Source: Atherinomorus stipes (lineage: Eukaryota > Chordata > Actinopteri > Atheriniformes > Atherinidae). From it: a stretch of DNA of 64,000 bases. The translations under genes were made by a program, and so were the position numbers. Location: contig JALJCO010003053.1 in NCBI GenBank assembly GCA_023101725.1, positions 496,001 to 560,000 of the forward strand, read 5' to 3'. The notes below the pieces were generated by a model. That model did not search any database. It worked only from the letters and a program-made list of their open reading frames with translations, and was not told the origin of the DNA. The stretch's first letter is position 1, and every line of letters starts with the position of its first letter. Shown piece after piece: positions 23,481 to 35,803 of the stretch.

Positions 23481-26400
23481 CTCTCTAACACCACACAGGC
23501 ATTATACAGTAACCTGTCCTCCCAATTCCTCTGCCTTCTTCACACAGCACTGGCCCCCACCGAGCAGTAGCAGCAGCCTTCCTGGCTGGCATGTGAAGAC
23601 TGTAATTTTCCGCCACACTTCCCCTGCTGTTTGCTGGCTCTTTCCTTATACCGCGGAGATAGCAAGCGAGCGAGCGGTGTACAAGGTGCGGGCCTCGCCA
23701 GCTCTCCCGACTCCCCACGATTATTAATGCAGCAGCAGCCAGCGTGGCCGCCAGGTTAAAGCAGCAATCAGTGCGCACAAAATAAGATCATTCACAGCCT
23801 CTTTAAAGGCAGACAGACAGAGAAGCAGCAAGATACACACTAGCTTGCACAGTGTGGTGAACAGAATGGTGGAAAACACACAATATTCTTGCCAACAAAA
23901 ATGCATGCAATTATTTCCACATTGATAATCAAAGACTGGAAAAACCTAACTATAAATCAATATTAAATATGTTTTATATGGAGTACATGTATATCTACAC
24001 AGAATATGTCTATGATAATATATAACAAGTTGTCACAGTTTCTTTCTTCTTGCTGCTCCTGAAACTACTGTAACTGAAACCCTTCAGGGAGGTGATACTT
24101 GTCAGGTGGTGCACGCTGAGAGTGAAATCAATGGGAAAGGGGGTGAAGTGTAAATATATTATTAACACTGTGTTGTGTGCCCATTTCTCTGTATTTCATA
24201 CCTCTATGATTCCCAATGGATGACCTGAAGCACAATAGATTTTCAGGTGCGAGTTCAGCAGAAATCCATTGGTAATTTCAACCTGATCAATTATCCACTC
24301 AAGCTCGTCACATTCTCGCTTTAGTTTGTTTTAGTGAGCTGCTGTGCAACATTGAAAAATTATAGCTGAGCATATTTTCAGAAATCTTTCTTTTTTTTTT
24401 AAGCTAGTCTGTCTTTCCAGACCTGCCACTTAATGGCTTCCTATTTTCCCACCAGCAGCAGAGATCTCTGAAGGTTTACTGATGATCCATCGTTTTGACA
24501 AAACGAATAATATAAATTTCATGCTGTTAATCTATTTTTTTTCCTTTTTAGATAAGTGTTTGCTCTGTCAAGAGAAGGATTAAAGTGGATGTGTTTTCTC
24601 TGATAGTTTATTTGCTAACAATGCTCAACAAAACTTTAGATTAGAACATTTCTCATATCTATATCTTAATTGTTTGACTAAATCCAGGGTTAAGATTCCC
24701 AAATAGCATGACTTCAATGTTTTAATACCACAAAGATACATTTTTCTTTCTTATTTCCTGAATCTATGACACCAATATTTCAGGTGACAATGCATGTGTT
24801 TGAATAAATAAGTGTCTTCCATTATGCGGCATCCCTTAATTTATAAAAAAAAAAAAAAAAAAAAAGAAGAAAACATTCACCTATAACCAAATAGAAAAGG
24901 ACTGACATGGACAGTGCATGTTTAAGCATTATATGAAGTAAGGTGATTACTGTCTACAATCAATAAGACTAATAATTTATCTGTCAGACAACTATTAGAA
25001 AAAAAGAACAGGAATTCAGCTTTGAGAAAACAAATGGATGTATCCACTTTATCCATTTTCTTTCTTTGATAATTAATCCAATCAGAGAAGACCACATCGT
25101 GAAAATTATTGTCAGCTATACACTGAAGTATTACTTTTGTAAGAAGAGGGTGTCATATAATTCCAGGTTAAAAGGTCTCAGTTTTATAACAAAAACCCCA
25201 CAAGCCTAAAATACGTTTTAGATAATACGCACTCTGTGTACAAACCCAAACCCTTTTCTAAGAAATCCTTTAAGCAACCAGACATGGTGTGGTGTTTACA
25301 CCCAACTCTGGTGTTAAGTGAACGGTTAGAAATAAAATGTGCAGAGGAGGTGAAGTGTAACAATTTTACAGAACTCTGCACTTCTACAAATATGATGGGA
25401 TTGAAGGATGGGAAGGAGGGGCATTTAGACAAAGAGTGATGTTGAGTGAAGAGATAGAGTAAGCAGGGTAGGTGGGGGGAAAAAGGTTGCCGATTGTGTT
25501 GAGCCATCCATGGTTAGAAACCAAGTGTTTTTCCTGCTCTGAGAGGGCGGAAGAGTAGTCGCTGGGCAGATAGATGGGAAGAAAACGCTCTGCTGTGGCA
25601 CTGATAAAGTGACTGAGGACCACTACTGCCACACTTGGACAATTCCAGACACAATCTTCTCTCCTCTTTTCTTCTCTTTTCTCTGCTGCCAACCACTGTT
25701 GTTGCAGGCATAATAATGGCTTCTTCTGTCCCTTGCTCCTTCTCCTCATGCACACACACTTTCACACAAAGATATTTCAGTGTCTGCCAAAGATGTGTGG
25801 AAATGGAAGAGGGGGGCTACTTTGGGACATAGTGTAGCCTGACAACATTCCATTAAAGAGGCCAAATTAGAGGTTTGTAAACTGTCTCCCACCTCTACTA
25901 GCCAAGCTCATCCTCCTTCGTCTTATCTTTTATGTCCCCAGCCAGCAGATTCTGTATCTCAGGTCTGTCACATGAGGGTATCTCTTGAAGCTTGTGAGCT
26001 AGAAATACTTTCTGATCTGCACTTGCACATTATCACTGGAATGTAAAAATGCCTCCAGTCTGTACACCACAAGCTCAGTTAAAGCGAGGGGAAAAAGACA
26101 TTAGTACAAAGGTTCACAGTTGACGGCATGCAGATTTGCTGACGCCTATAATAAAATAAGGCCAGCCGGGTGTGCAAGAGTTGACATTGCGTATAGGTGT
26201 ACGGTCGGGCATCTGCATAAAGAGCCTCAGCTTCTGCCAGCAGCCATCATGGCCTCGACAGATTAGAAATTGTATGTGTAAGGATTCACCGCAAATAATG
26301 AGAAATGAGTTTTAAATTGTAGCTCGGGCATAGTGAAAAAATGGGCCCTGTCAATATGTGGTGAGTGTGATGCAGAGAGAGGGAGGGAAGGACTGAGAGA

Positions 26401-26500
26401 GCGTGTTAGAGGATTTAGGGCTGAGAGAGATTCAGAGAGACAGAGACAGAGGGAGAGAGAGAATGAGGGATCAGGGGATGACTTTGTTTTGGTTTACTGC
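23481..26500. other. Intergenic DNA without recognised genes
   Basis: It contains a GC-richer patch (23540-23760), poly-A (24843-24863) and a GA-rich stretch (26360-26465). The region 24220-24330 is repeat-free with mixed words such as GGTAATTTCAACCTGATC and could be conserved noncoding DNA. No exon was recognised. Confidence 0.55.
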
Positions 26501-26504
26501 TTAT

Positions 26505-26760
26505 TACCATCATAATCCTTTGTCCTGTTTTCCACTCTGCAGTCCAGGCACACCTCTCGCCTCGTCTCTGCGTTAGACACTGTGATTGCCTTGTATTTAA
26601 GAAGCCTTCTGTGAGCCTCTGTTCCGACAAATGCTTTTCCAATACCAATCACAGCTGAGTGCACCTCATTTGAATCTGTGAAAGGGGTTTTGATTCCATC
26701 AGCAGAATGCTCCTCCAAGCGCAGCACAGACCATTCAATACTGTGGCAACGTGTGAAAGC
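26505..26760 (-). other. Exon-like open frame of unknown function
   Basis: On the minus strand about 85 codons stay open, reading HSIEWSVLRLEEHSADG ... AVIGIGKAFVGTEAHRRLLK ... REVCLDCRVENRTKDYDG. The left edge could be an acceptor (TATTCTGAG then GCTTTC) and the right edge a donor (GATG then GTAATA). Composition looks protein-like rather than repetitive, but I recognise no family, and a frame of this length can arise by chance. Confidence 0.2.
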
Positions 26761-27679
26761 CTCAGAATATTCTCACCTAGTATATGCATACACTGTTAAG
26801 GGTTTGGGCGACGGCTGCCTAGTCTCTTCAATCCGTGTTGTTCATTAATCCCCCTTTTATTCTCCACGTAGGGCCTCATTAGCTGTTCCCCTTCATGGCA
26901 TTTGTAAATCGTAAGCTATGCGACTTTCAACTGTGTGTTGAAACAGAAGCCTCTTATTGATCGTAAACTTTGATGAGGAGTGAAAAAGGCTAATTGTACA
27001 CTCTGTTTTAGTGTTTGATAGTGTTTACGCCACCTGGTCACCCTCTAATCTGTATGTATATGTCGAGTGTGTACTGCATAATACTGCAACTGGGTACTGG
27101 TAGTATAAACCAGCTGCTGATATCTCAACTGTAGCAGCTTGTTGACCTTCACACTTATCAGTGCATATCTTTTGTCAGAGCAATTGCCTGCCTTTTGGTC
27201 TGTAAGGAGTTTGGATAATGCATTCAAATTAAAATCTTTTGTAAATCCCATTGCTTGATTGCTTGAGAGCCACTGAGAGTTGTTCAACATTAATGGTGAA
27301 GGACTTCCTGATTCTCAAAGTCATTTTCCCTTCATTATTCAGCTGTGTATTAGCACCTCTTGTTTTCCACACAGAGAAAAAAAACTCAGCTACTAAACTG
27401 CCTCATCTAACACAGTTAGCTCAGTAAACAAACAGGTCATGCACTCCCTCTAATCTGCTTTTCTAGTTTGTTTACATGGATATTTTGAAATTCTGCTCTA
27501 GAAAGGGATTCTAAGTAAAGCCTGAATAATGATAATTAAAAAGATCTCAATCCAAGATATTATTGAGGCAGTGCCCTACTAATTAGGACAAAAGAAACAA
27601 ACATCAAGATGATGCCTTGATATCCTAAACGTGCAACTGAGATGACTGTCTTTCATTCCATTCTCCTCTGCTTGACTAG
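26761..27679. other. Intergenic DNA; possible conserved noncoding segment
   Basis: Roughly 26860-27000 is repeat-free (GGCCTCATTAGCTGTTCC, CTTATTGATCGTAAACTTTG) and has the look of a conserved element. The rest shows nothing. Confidence 0.4.
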
Positions 27680-28255
27680 AGTTGGGTGCCAGGGTCAGCA
27701 AGCTAACCAGAGACCCAGACTTACCCCTCCACTGCCATTTATTCAAGCCCCTTTGGGCAAATCCCAAGGAGTTCCCTGTCCAGCCTGTACTGGGTTTTTC
27801 TCAAGGGACTTGCCAGGAAAGTTTCCCCAGGGAAGCATCCAGGAAGCATCCTGACCAGATGCCCAAACCACCTCAGCTGGCTGCTGTTGATGTGGAGAAG
27901 CAGAGGGTTTACTGAACACTCATCCCAGATGACCAAGCTCATCACCCTTTCCTTAAGGAGAGCCCAGCCACCCTACAAAAGAAACTCATTTTGGTTCCTT
28001 GCTTTCACAATCTCATTCCTTCAGTCACAACCTACAGCTCATGACCATAGGTGAGAGTAGGAGCGTAGATCAAGAAGACAATTTACAACAATAGACCAAT
28101 GCAGAGTCAATTTCACTTCATACTTGCCCGACTCATAAACATAAATCCAAGGTGCTTGAACTCCTCCCAACCTAGAGAAGACTTTCCACTCATTCCGTGT
28201 CATTCCATTGATGACAAAGGGCAGCCTTGGGAGAGTCCAACCTCACTGGAAACAA
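27680..28255 (-). mobile_element. Non-LTR retrotransposon 3' fragment, antisense
   Basis: The minus strand encodes SSQLRWFGHLVRMLPGCFPG followed by ETFLASPLRKT. This is the C-terminal block (LRWFGHL-RMP---LP) found after the polymerase in several LINE clades. Plus-strand words such as GAGAGCCCAGCCACCCTAC and CTCATGACCATAGGTGAGAG recur in many fish genomes as I recall. The clade is uncertain. The frame is broken by indels and only the tail of the element is present. Confidence 0.65.
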
Positions 28256-28409
28256 CTCTGACTTAAAGTGCTGATGACATGATTTTGAAATTTTTTGTCA
28301 TGTTTTTTAGACAAAAACATTATTCATAATGATCTATGTAACAGAAACAGGCGCGCTTGCATAAATGAGTTATTCAGAAACATTGCTGCATTTCAGCACA
28401 TCTGGAGAG

Positions 28410-29060
28410 ACTAGTGTTGTTTGCAATTCATCGATCCGGCGAGGCATCACGATGGGTCGTGACGATTTGGCATCGGTTTCGGAAAACGAAACCATAAAAA
28501 AAGTAGAAGGAACCATGACACGCTCCCTGCCGCCGCCCAGACAGTTTAACGAGTGACACACAACAACAAGAATGGCTAACCCAGCTCAGTGCTCCAGCTA
28601 AAGAGCCTGCAATAGTTTTGCCACCTGGGAATGGCTTACACGTTTGGAAGTCGTTTTGGTTGCAGGAAAACACTAACAAAACTCTGGACAAGACATTAAA
28701 ATTAAGTACCTTCGTAATACAACGAACATGCTCCAGCACCTCAAGCGATTCCATCCCGAGACGGAGAATGCACTGCTGCCTGTCCCAGCACCACAGAGGA
28801 CCATCTTTGATACGATCACTAAACTTCCCAGGAATTCGGAGAAAGCCCGTCGGATCACAATAGGCCGATTCATTGGCGCGGATTTGCAGCCTTATTCAGT
28901 GGCGAACAACAAGGTTTTCCGTAAAATACTGCGAACCGTGGAGCCATGTTACAAATGCCCGCATCGCACCTGTTTTGCAACGAAGGAGGTCCCAAAAATC
29001 TACAACGATGCAAAAGAGAAGAAAAATATTTGTTGGCTATTTGTTTGTGCAAGTTAGGTT
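28410..29060 (+). mobile_element. hAT element remnant with transposase fragment
   Basis: The left part carries GCAATTCATCGATCCGGC and CATCACGATGGGTCGTGACG, the kind of subterminal sequence seen in fish hAT elements. A transposase N-terminal fragment follows (28707-29035), then a sequence without coding content. Exact termini and a target duplication were not found. Just upstream, 28264-28287 (TTAAAGTGCTGATGACATG) resembles a TTAA-element left end. Confidence 0.65.
28707..29057 (+). pseudogene. hAT transposase N-terminal fragment
   Basis: RNTTNMLQHLKRFHPE is the second half of a BED zinc finger with its HxxxxH pair. Then ITIGRFIGADLQPYSVANNK and VFRKILRTVEPCYKCPHR correspond to the hAT segment before the catalytic core (compare the -DL-P-S-V---GF--L----P-Y--PSR pattern). 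KEVPKIYNDAKEK closes the conserved part. The cysteine half of the finger and the DDE/RW catalytic core are absent. A stop follows at 29055-29057 after unrelated residues, marking an internal deletion. Confidence 0.75.
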
Positions 29061-30224
29061 TCTGTTATCTTGTCATTATGTCATTAAGTGCTCTGTACTT
29101 AAGAGGGTCTGTGTCAGTTGAATATAAAGCAACCATTGTTATTTTCCTAACTTTGTTTTTAATATACTGTACAATGTAGTGTACATAGTCACTTAAACTA
29201 CAAGCTTTTATAGACTAATCTGGGCAAACCCCGTCAGTAGACCGCTATTGCTTAGGGTGACATTCCTGTACATGTGTAATTAGAACAGATGAAATTTAGG
29301 CTATTTTCTTAATAATATCAAGGAAATCTGGAAAGATGTGCACATTTCTTGGTTGTTGGAACAGCAGTGGAAAACTTTAGCGGAAGTACCATGTGTCCTT
29401 GAACTAATAATCTAATTTATTTACAAATGTAGCATCAAATGAAGAAAATTTTTTTTTTAGATATTTCTTTCTTAGCGAGTATTTGTCTATTTCCATTTTG
29501 ATGCCATGGTCTGATCAGTTTTGGTGAAGTAATGGTCTTATTTTTTTCCATTGAGGTGAAATACATCTTAAATGCAACATTTTTGTCTGTTTGACAGCAC
29601 GTTGTACATTTTAGGGCATTTACCATTCTCTCTCTCATCTGTTTATCAGATTAGCTGGCTGGCATTAGTCGGAGGGACTAGTTCTGACCAGATGATCCAT
29701 AAAAAAGGCTGCAACTCTGCATCTTTAGCTGGGCGAGAAAGGGAAAGAAGAGGCCTTCAGGGACACGCTAATGCAGGACTGTTTGGTGAGTCTGCTTTGC
29801 ACATCAGTAAACTTGGTTTATTGCTTTAAAATACTTAAAAATTCCAAATCTGTCCATCTTAAGTGAATAAGAATACATGTGTTTTCCTCACCATTTCTAG
29901 TGGAAGATAGACCTGATTGTCACCACAGGAATGATTGTGCTCTGTGGGTTCATGTATAAAATTTAGCCAACATTTGACCAGTTTTGTAGTAGAATTTGTT
30001 GATTACTTGTGATACAATAATATTATTTTTTGTTTCTGAGGTATTCAAAACATCTTCTAATCACCATAAAAAATAAGCGCTGGCCGAATTTCCCACGCTG
30101 CCCTTATTACACTCTGAAGAGAAAAACACCAGCAGAAAGACAGTATTTTTTCACTTGGCCCTAAACTTTATGTGATCTTTGCTCCCCCAAAACACCAAAA
30201 TATTGTCTTATGTAAACAACATAA
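29061..30224. other. Intergenic DNA, no gene recognised
   Basis: AT-rich. No terminal repeats or motifs were identified. Confidence 0.5.
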
Positions 30225-30704
30225 CACGTCCTCAAAATTATTCATACCCTCCAATGAAAGTAGGAAAAAAAACCAGCTGTAAGTGAAATAAGATGAAATT
30301 GACAAAAGCAAAATAAAAATTCTATGAAAATCATAAGATTGGTTTTGGATTGTGGTTCCACAGAAATATTAAAAACAAAAACACAAAATTAAAACAAGTA
30401 AACAAGCATGATGGGGCTCCAAAGCTAAAATTTATTGAGCAACACTTTGAGACAATCACTGCAATCAGGTGTTTCTCTAATGTTCAAAAAGATATCTACA
30501 CATGTTGACAGCTGTGTTGGTCCACTGTTCATTGGAAAGGTGCTCTAATGTGTCTGGGATTATTTTGTTTAATGATTATTTTCAACTACAATTCAAAAGC
30601 AATGTTTTTTTTTCACTAAATTATCATTTTATACATTTTCACTTATCATTAGTTTCTTGTTGAATTAATATTTTCTGTAATTGGAGGGTATGAATAATTT
30701 CAAG

Positions 30705-30708
<4 letters not shown>
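30225..30708. mobile_element. Tc1/mariner deletion derivative
   Basis: Inverted ends are CCTCAAAATTATTCATACCC on the left and CCTTGAAATTATTCATACCC on the right, both continuing TCCAAT. The interior GAGCAACACTTTGAGACAAT and AATCAGGTGTTTCTCTAATG resembles Tc1 subcoding sequence, but no transposase motif is left. The right end runs into a TG/TA microsatellite, hiding the TA duplication. Confidence 0.75.
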
Positions 30709-30758
<50 letters not shown>

Positions 30759-30887
30759 AGTCAGTCAGTCAGTCATTTGCTGTACCGCTTATCCAGTCCA
30801 GGGTCGCGGGGGTTGCTGAAGCCTATCCCAGCTACTATCAGGCAAGAGGTGGGGTACACCTGGACAAGTCGCCAGTCCGTCGCAGGG

Positions 30888-30927
<40 letters not shown>
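30709..30927. repeat. TA microsatellites flanking a dispersed fish repeat
   Basis: TA runs at 30715-30755 and 30893-30926 bracket a block with (CAGT)n, TACCGCTTATCCAGTCCAGG, GTCGCGGGGG, AAGCCTATCCCAGCTACTAT, GGTGGGGTACACCTGGACAA and GTCGCCAGTCCGTCGCAGGG. This block is familiar as a high-copy fish repeat, probably the tail of a LINE, but the clade is not certain. Frames here are poly Tyr-Ile from the TA runs. Confidence 0.7.
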
Positions 30928-30929
<2 letters not shown>

Positions 30930-31530
30930 CCCCAACCTGGCTGGCTTCTTAGACGTTATGCCTGGCTACTTGGTATCTCTGTGGAAAGCCCTGCATGACT
31001 CATGAATGCTGGGTAAAATGTGGCATTTTTTAAAAAGGCATAAACTGAGTTTTTTGTAGTCACTGTTTAAAGACAGTGTGCATTTCAAAAGTTTAATTTC
31101 TTTTGAATCTTTAAGAAATAGCTAAATTAGTAATGCTCTGTTTTTATGTTTTTTGGTTTCCTGAAAAAAATATATTCTGAACCAGCCAATCAAGAAGTGC
31201 GACACATTTTTGAATATCGCATGACATAATCACAATTAAATATGTGTCCTGTAAAAATGTCCCAGTATAGTGGGGTCTTTGTGTTAAAAGGTTGAGAACC
31301 ACTGCTGTACAGATTATTTAATGAGCCATTTTTGGGTTTTAACCTTCATCTGTATGGTTTTAATATGCCTCATTTAAAAAATTATCATTTTACTCTATTT
31401 GGTGTTTTACCATGAAAAGTGTGTTATTTTTCATTGAGGCACATTAAAGACATCCTGAGGTAGAAAAGAGTTGAAATGGCCCTTTAATGATAACATTGTT
31501 TGAATGTATAATACAATGCAAATGTAGCTG
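30928..31530. other. Intergenic DNA, nothing recognised
   Basis: AT-rich with no coding motif. TTGAGAACCACTGCTGTACA near 31292 is a repeat-like word without an assignable element. Confidence 0.45.
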
Positions 31531-31985
31531 AATCAGTGTTGATGCAGTTCAACATTCTTTCAATGTTGATCTTAGTTGAATTAATGTTGATTCACTGTCA
31601 GAATTGATTGAAAATAAACATCATTTCACTGTTGATCATAGCAAACACTTTAAATGTGTCTTTCAATGTCAGACATCAATGCTGATTCAATGTCAGAGTT
31701 GACTGAAAATTCAACATTATTTCAATGTTCATCTGAACGTACTGCAATTGAATCAATGTTGATTCACTGTCAGAATTGATTGAAAATTCAACATTTTAAC
31801 GTTGATCTCAACGTAGTTGAATCAATGTTGATTCACTCTTAGAATTAATTGAAAATTTAACATTATTTCAATGTTGATCTTCGCGAGCACTTTCAATGTA
31901 TTTTTCAATATCAGACATCAATGTTGATTCAATGCTTCAGCCTGACCATATTTCAATATTGATTCAATCACTTTTTGCTATCTGG
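31531..31985. repeat. Minisatellite of ATGTTGATTCA-type units
   Basis: The word AATCAATGTTGATTCA (or one-base variants) followed by TGTCAGAATTGATTGAAAAT and a CAACATTATTTCAATGTTGA block recurs about five times, at roughly 31578, 31671, 31745, 31813 and 31915. Spacing is about 68 to 95 bases. Each unit holds short internal palindromes. Units differ by substitutions and small indels. Confidence 0.85.
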
Positions 31986-32461
31986 GTGTATATCTGACAT
32001 GTATCATATCCCTGGGATACTTTTCAAAACTTTGGCGGCGGTCGGACGGGACTTTTTTTTCCTCTCTCCCTCAATTGACCTGCGCTACCCCCACATACAT
32101 ACAAATAGTTGTGGACATTTCATTCAGGATTCACTTTGTTGGTGGTGAGTTTCCTGTTAATTCTGTTTCCTACACTGTCCAAGTCTATGTTTGTTAAGCT
32201 GGTATAAGTTTGAATATGTAAAATTATGACGATGCATTGCTAAAATAAAGCGGAACTGCAACTGCATCAGAGGCTGTTTATAAGTTTCTATATCTGCTCT
32301 GACGAGGTATTTAATGTTGTAGTAAGCTGGCAGCAACATGCCCGCATCACATCTGAGCATGCAGAGATGCTTCTCTTTATTTAAAACACATAACAAAACC
32401 CAAAAAATAAATAAATAAATAAAAGAAAGAAAGAAAGTAACGCCTCTCATCCCCATTAATT
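31986..32461. other. Unassigned DNA
   Basis: No gene was recognised. An AAT/AAAG short-repeat patch occurs at 32405-32440. This may be the interior of the hAT element whose end follows. Confidence 0.4.
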
Positions 32462-32556
32462 AGGTACTTGGATCGGTACTTGGTATCGGCAAGTATTCAA
32501 ATGCAAGTACATGTACTTGTACTTGGTCGGCAAAAAAGTGGTATTGGGACATCCCC
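32462..32556. mobile_element. hAT-type terminus
   Basis: Read from the right, GGGGATGTCCCAATACCAC and then CCGACCAAGTACAAGTACA resemble the ends of a fish hAT family (GGGATGTCCCGAT type). A partner left end was not located. Confidence 0.45.
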
Positions 32557-32581
32557 ACTTGCTATTATTTCAGGTTTTTAA

Positions 32582-33362
32582 AGGTGCCATGACATCAAAT
32601 TTCACTTTTATGGGGTTTTGGGGTACAATATGATCTGTTGTGCACTGATGAGGCCATGTGAATGTCCAGAGTGAGAATCAAAGTCCCTGTTTATGGTCAG
32701 TCAGCTTTGTCTCTCTGTTCAGAAACGGTTGAATCAGACAGCAGGCTATCATTCTACGTAGTTCTATCATTCTACGTAATTTAATTGCTCCAATAAGAGC
32801 ACACTATCAAGTAAACAGAACCCCCCACCTCTCCCTCTCCTAACGGTCTATGCACCGTTTGCATGGCTCCGCGCTCCCCCTCCCTGTCCGATTCAGCTGC
32901 GTGTGTGTAGCTGAGTTGTAACTTCTGAAGTCAGGTCTGGATTTTCAAACAAATGGATTTAAAAGAAAACTTCTGCAGCAACACTGAGGGAGGCGACCAC
33001 AACCTTGTCATTACCTGTAAGTTTATTTATTTTCTAAATGCTGTCTTGTCTGATAAACGTAGCTCACTGTCTGAAGTGCCCGCGTTGCTAGCAGTTAGCC
33101 TTTAGCAAACTCCGACATGACCTAGTTTCTCTAAATAAGGTCATAGCCAAATAAGGTGTAGCCAATCAAAAGGAAGTCAACGTGGTCTCCGGGTAAAGCT
33201 GCATATCATAACCGGACCCAACTGTTTTGCTGAGGAAGTGAGGTCTGGCGTTTCAAAACAATACCCTGCTGTAAAAAAATGCAGTTTTTTTTCTTTGGAG
33301 TATTTACATATGCAGTAATGCCAACAACATAAACTAGTTTTTACTGCTATGTCATCACTTCT
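32582..33362 (-). mobile_element. TTAA-flanked (Kolobok/T2-like) element, copy 3, full length
   Basis: TTAA stands on both sides (32578-32581 and 33363-33366). Ends are AGGTGCCATGACATC and, inverted, AGAAGTGATGACATAGC. The 781-bp body matches copies 1 and 2 in reverse orientation, including the doubled CTACGTAGAATGATAG word and GAGGAAGTGAGGTCTGGCGT. No open transposase is present. It is the best reference for the family in this window. Superfamily assignment is inference from TTAA plus AGG ends. Confidence 0.85.
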
Positions 33363-34118
33363 TTAACAAATGCGATGCTGTGTGGCCACAGTTCACGTCT
33401 GACGTTGCTCACAGTGGCTAAAGGAATACTCAGAGTTTGTGTATATGTTCAGACAGATAAAAAAAAATCTGAGAAACATTGTAGTGTTGTGTAAAGTGTG
33501 AACTATAGGGCATGAATCAGCACTGTTGATATCAGAACTGATGCAAGACTATCCAGTTATAAAATTTTATTTTTTAGCATTAGTAAGCTTTTTTTATATC
33601 CAAATATACCGTACACACATTCACTGATCTTTAAATTTTCTTGATGATTTTTCCATATTTTTTGTATCCAGGCATTTCAAAATAACACACGTCAGAGTTG
33701 CAAGCTCAACATGATGAAAAGGATTAGGACAAGTATCCATTTTACAACAGAAGTGAACTTGCAGCTGTTCAATATCACTTCAACACAGTTTAAGATTTGA
33801 CCCTGAAGTAGACCATCCAGATGATTGTGAAAACTTTGATCCCAGGTATGTCCTGCATGTTCAGGATGTAAACATCATGATCAAATAGCATGCTTCATAA
33901 ACCATTCCCAAAGATGCAGCAATGTGTATTTATCCTTTTACAGTGGTCGAATCTGCCATTTACTATTTTCACACCAGTAGTAGACAGTGTGCTGCTGTTA
34001 TGTCAGCAGCTGTGACTCCAAAGCTACTGTCGAGTGACTCCATAGTGTAATAACGCTCTTGTGTACATATATATATATGTGTGTGTACAGTACATCATAT
34101 ATATACATACAGTACATA
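33363..34118. other. Intergenic DNA, nothing recognised
   Basis: AT-rich, with short TA/TG runs at 34067-34085. Confidence 0.5.
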
Positions 34119-34235
34119 CAGCGGGGAAAAATAAGTATGACCACATAGACATTTTAGACATAGGTGCAACTCTGAACTTTTGAAAGTTTCAGTTAGCACC
34201 ACTGAAATATCTGAAAGTGGAAAGAACACGGCATC

Positions 34236-35803
34236 GTCATAAACTGGCCACGGCCAGGTGCTCCTCACAAGATTTCAGACAGAGGAGTCAGAACAATAAT
34301 CAGAGGTTCTCCAACAGCTCAGGACCACTCGTGGAGAGCTTCAGAAAGACCTGGAATCAGCAGGTACAGTTGTTTTAAAGAAAACAAGAAGTAATGCACT
34401 CAACCACCATGGACTTCATGTATGCACACCATACAAGACTACATTTCTGAAGAAAAAGCATGTTGATGCTCATTTGAAGTTGACAACACAACATCTGGAC
34501 AAACCCATGATATTCTGGGAAAAAATAGTCTGGTCAGATGAGACCAAAACTGAACTCTTCGGATGTCATAAGACACAACATTTTTGGAGGAGAAACGGCA
34601 TTGCACTTGACTCCAAAAACACCATAGCAAAAGTTAAGTTTGAAGGTGGGAACATCATGGTGGGGGCTGTTTTTCAGCATGTGGTACTGGCAGACTTCAT
34701 ATCACTAAAGGAAGAATGAATGGAGAAAAGTAGAGAGACATTCTGGATAGGTCTGGGCGTTAAACTGAAAATTTACCGACACCGACTTTTATAGCGATAA
34801 CCAATGTAATTTTTTCCCATGTTGGTATGTTCAGTGCTGCGGCCCTTTTTAAGAAAGCCAGCAGTGGAATTACCGCACGGGACATTTTTGTTCTCCCAAA
34901 CCTGCCGTAGTTTCTTGTAACGTGACATTCCTGCACTGGAGCTTTGTGTTTTTCATCATCTTATGCATGTTTTCTGTACAACATATGTCTGTAAATGATT
35001 AGTGACGTTTATTTGATGTCAGTGTTAAGTGATAAACGTTTGAAGGAATGTTGTTTGTGTTAAACGTTTTGACAACGGTAGTGATGCTAATTGCGTTAGC
35101 TTGTCTACGGGTTTTTCAATGTTAAGTTGGCATTCATGCAAATCAACAGTTGTGTGTGCAATGGGAGAGTCAGCACTGATTTTCATGGACACAAAGTAAT
35201 ATTTGCTCATATGTAAATAAGAATCTAACTCATTTGAGTTAATCACTTTAATAATTAATAATTCATTCATTAATTTGTATTTCAGTTTCACAGTACTTCT
35301 CATATGTCCAAAACATCTACTGGGTGTTTATTGAGGAACCTGTTAATCTATTTGCCAAACAAGAAGTCACGCGAAGTTCCAGTTTAGGCAGAATATCTGT
35401 TTTAATAAAAGTAAAATAAAAGTAGTTTTTGTCTGTTTTGGCTGGTTTATAGGTAGGTCTATCGTCCATTTATCATTACCGAGGTAAACTGCTCAATATA
35501 TTGTGATATTTATTTTTGGCCATTATCGCCCAGCCCTTATTCTGGACCAGAATCTGCTGCCAGCTGCTGAAGATGAAAAGAGGGTGGATCTTTCAGCAAG
35601 ACAGCCATCCCAAGCACACAGCCAAGGAAACACTCAACTGGTTTAAGAAGAAGAAAATAAAGCTGCTAGAATGGCCCAGTCAATCACCCAAAAGAACTGA
35701 AGATTCGAGCTCACAGAGGAGAGCCCCGGAACCTTGACGATTTGAAGGCAGTTTGTGTAGAAGAATGGACCAAAATCACTCCAGAGCAATGTATTCCACT
35801 GGT
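34236..35803 (+). pseudogene. Tc1-like transposase, several lesions and a hAT insertion
   Basis: Pieces in order: a helix-turn-helix region around 34260-34400; KHVDAHLKLTTQHLDKP-like codons near 34460; VWSDETKTELFGCHKTQHFW (34530-34590), with the first catalytic Asp in SDE; a WRRNG block; the hAT insertion; [20 protein letters not shown] (35583-35642), with the second Asp in QQD; then [11 protein letters not shown], in which the DLNPIEHLW block has been changed by a deletion. The third acidic residue is therefore lost. Stops and frame changes occur throughout. Confidence 0.8.
34748..35538. mobile_element. hAT element inserted in Tc1 family B, exact 8-bp TSD
   Basis: Termini read TAGGTCTGGGCG on the left and AAGGGCTGGGCGATAATGG inverted from the right. 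The octamer ATTCTGGA is duplicated exactly at 34740-34747 and 35539-35546. Removing the 791-bp element rejoins the Tc1 sequence. No transposase is recognised, so it is a non-autonomous or internally deleted copy. Confidence 0.9.

Noticed and set aside
31531..31985. CRISPR-like array
   Set aside because: Units vary in length and sequence, and the genome is vertebrate; it is a minisatellite.
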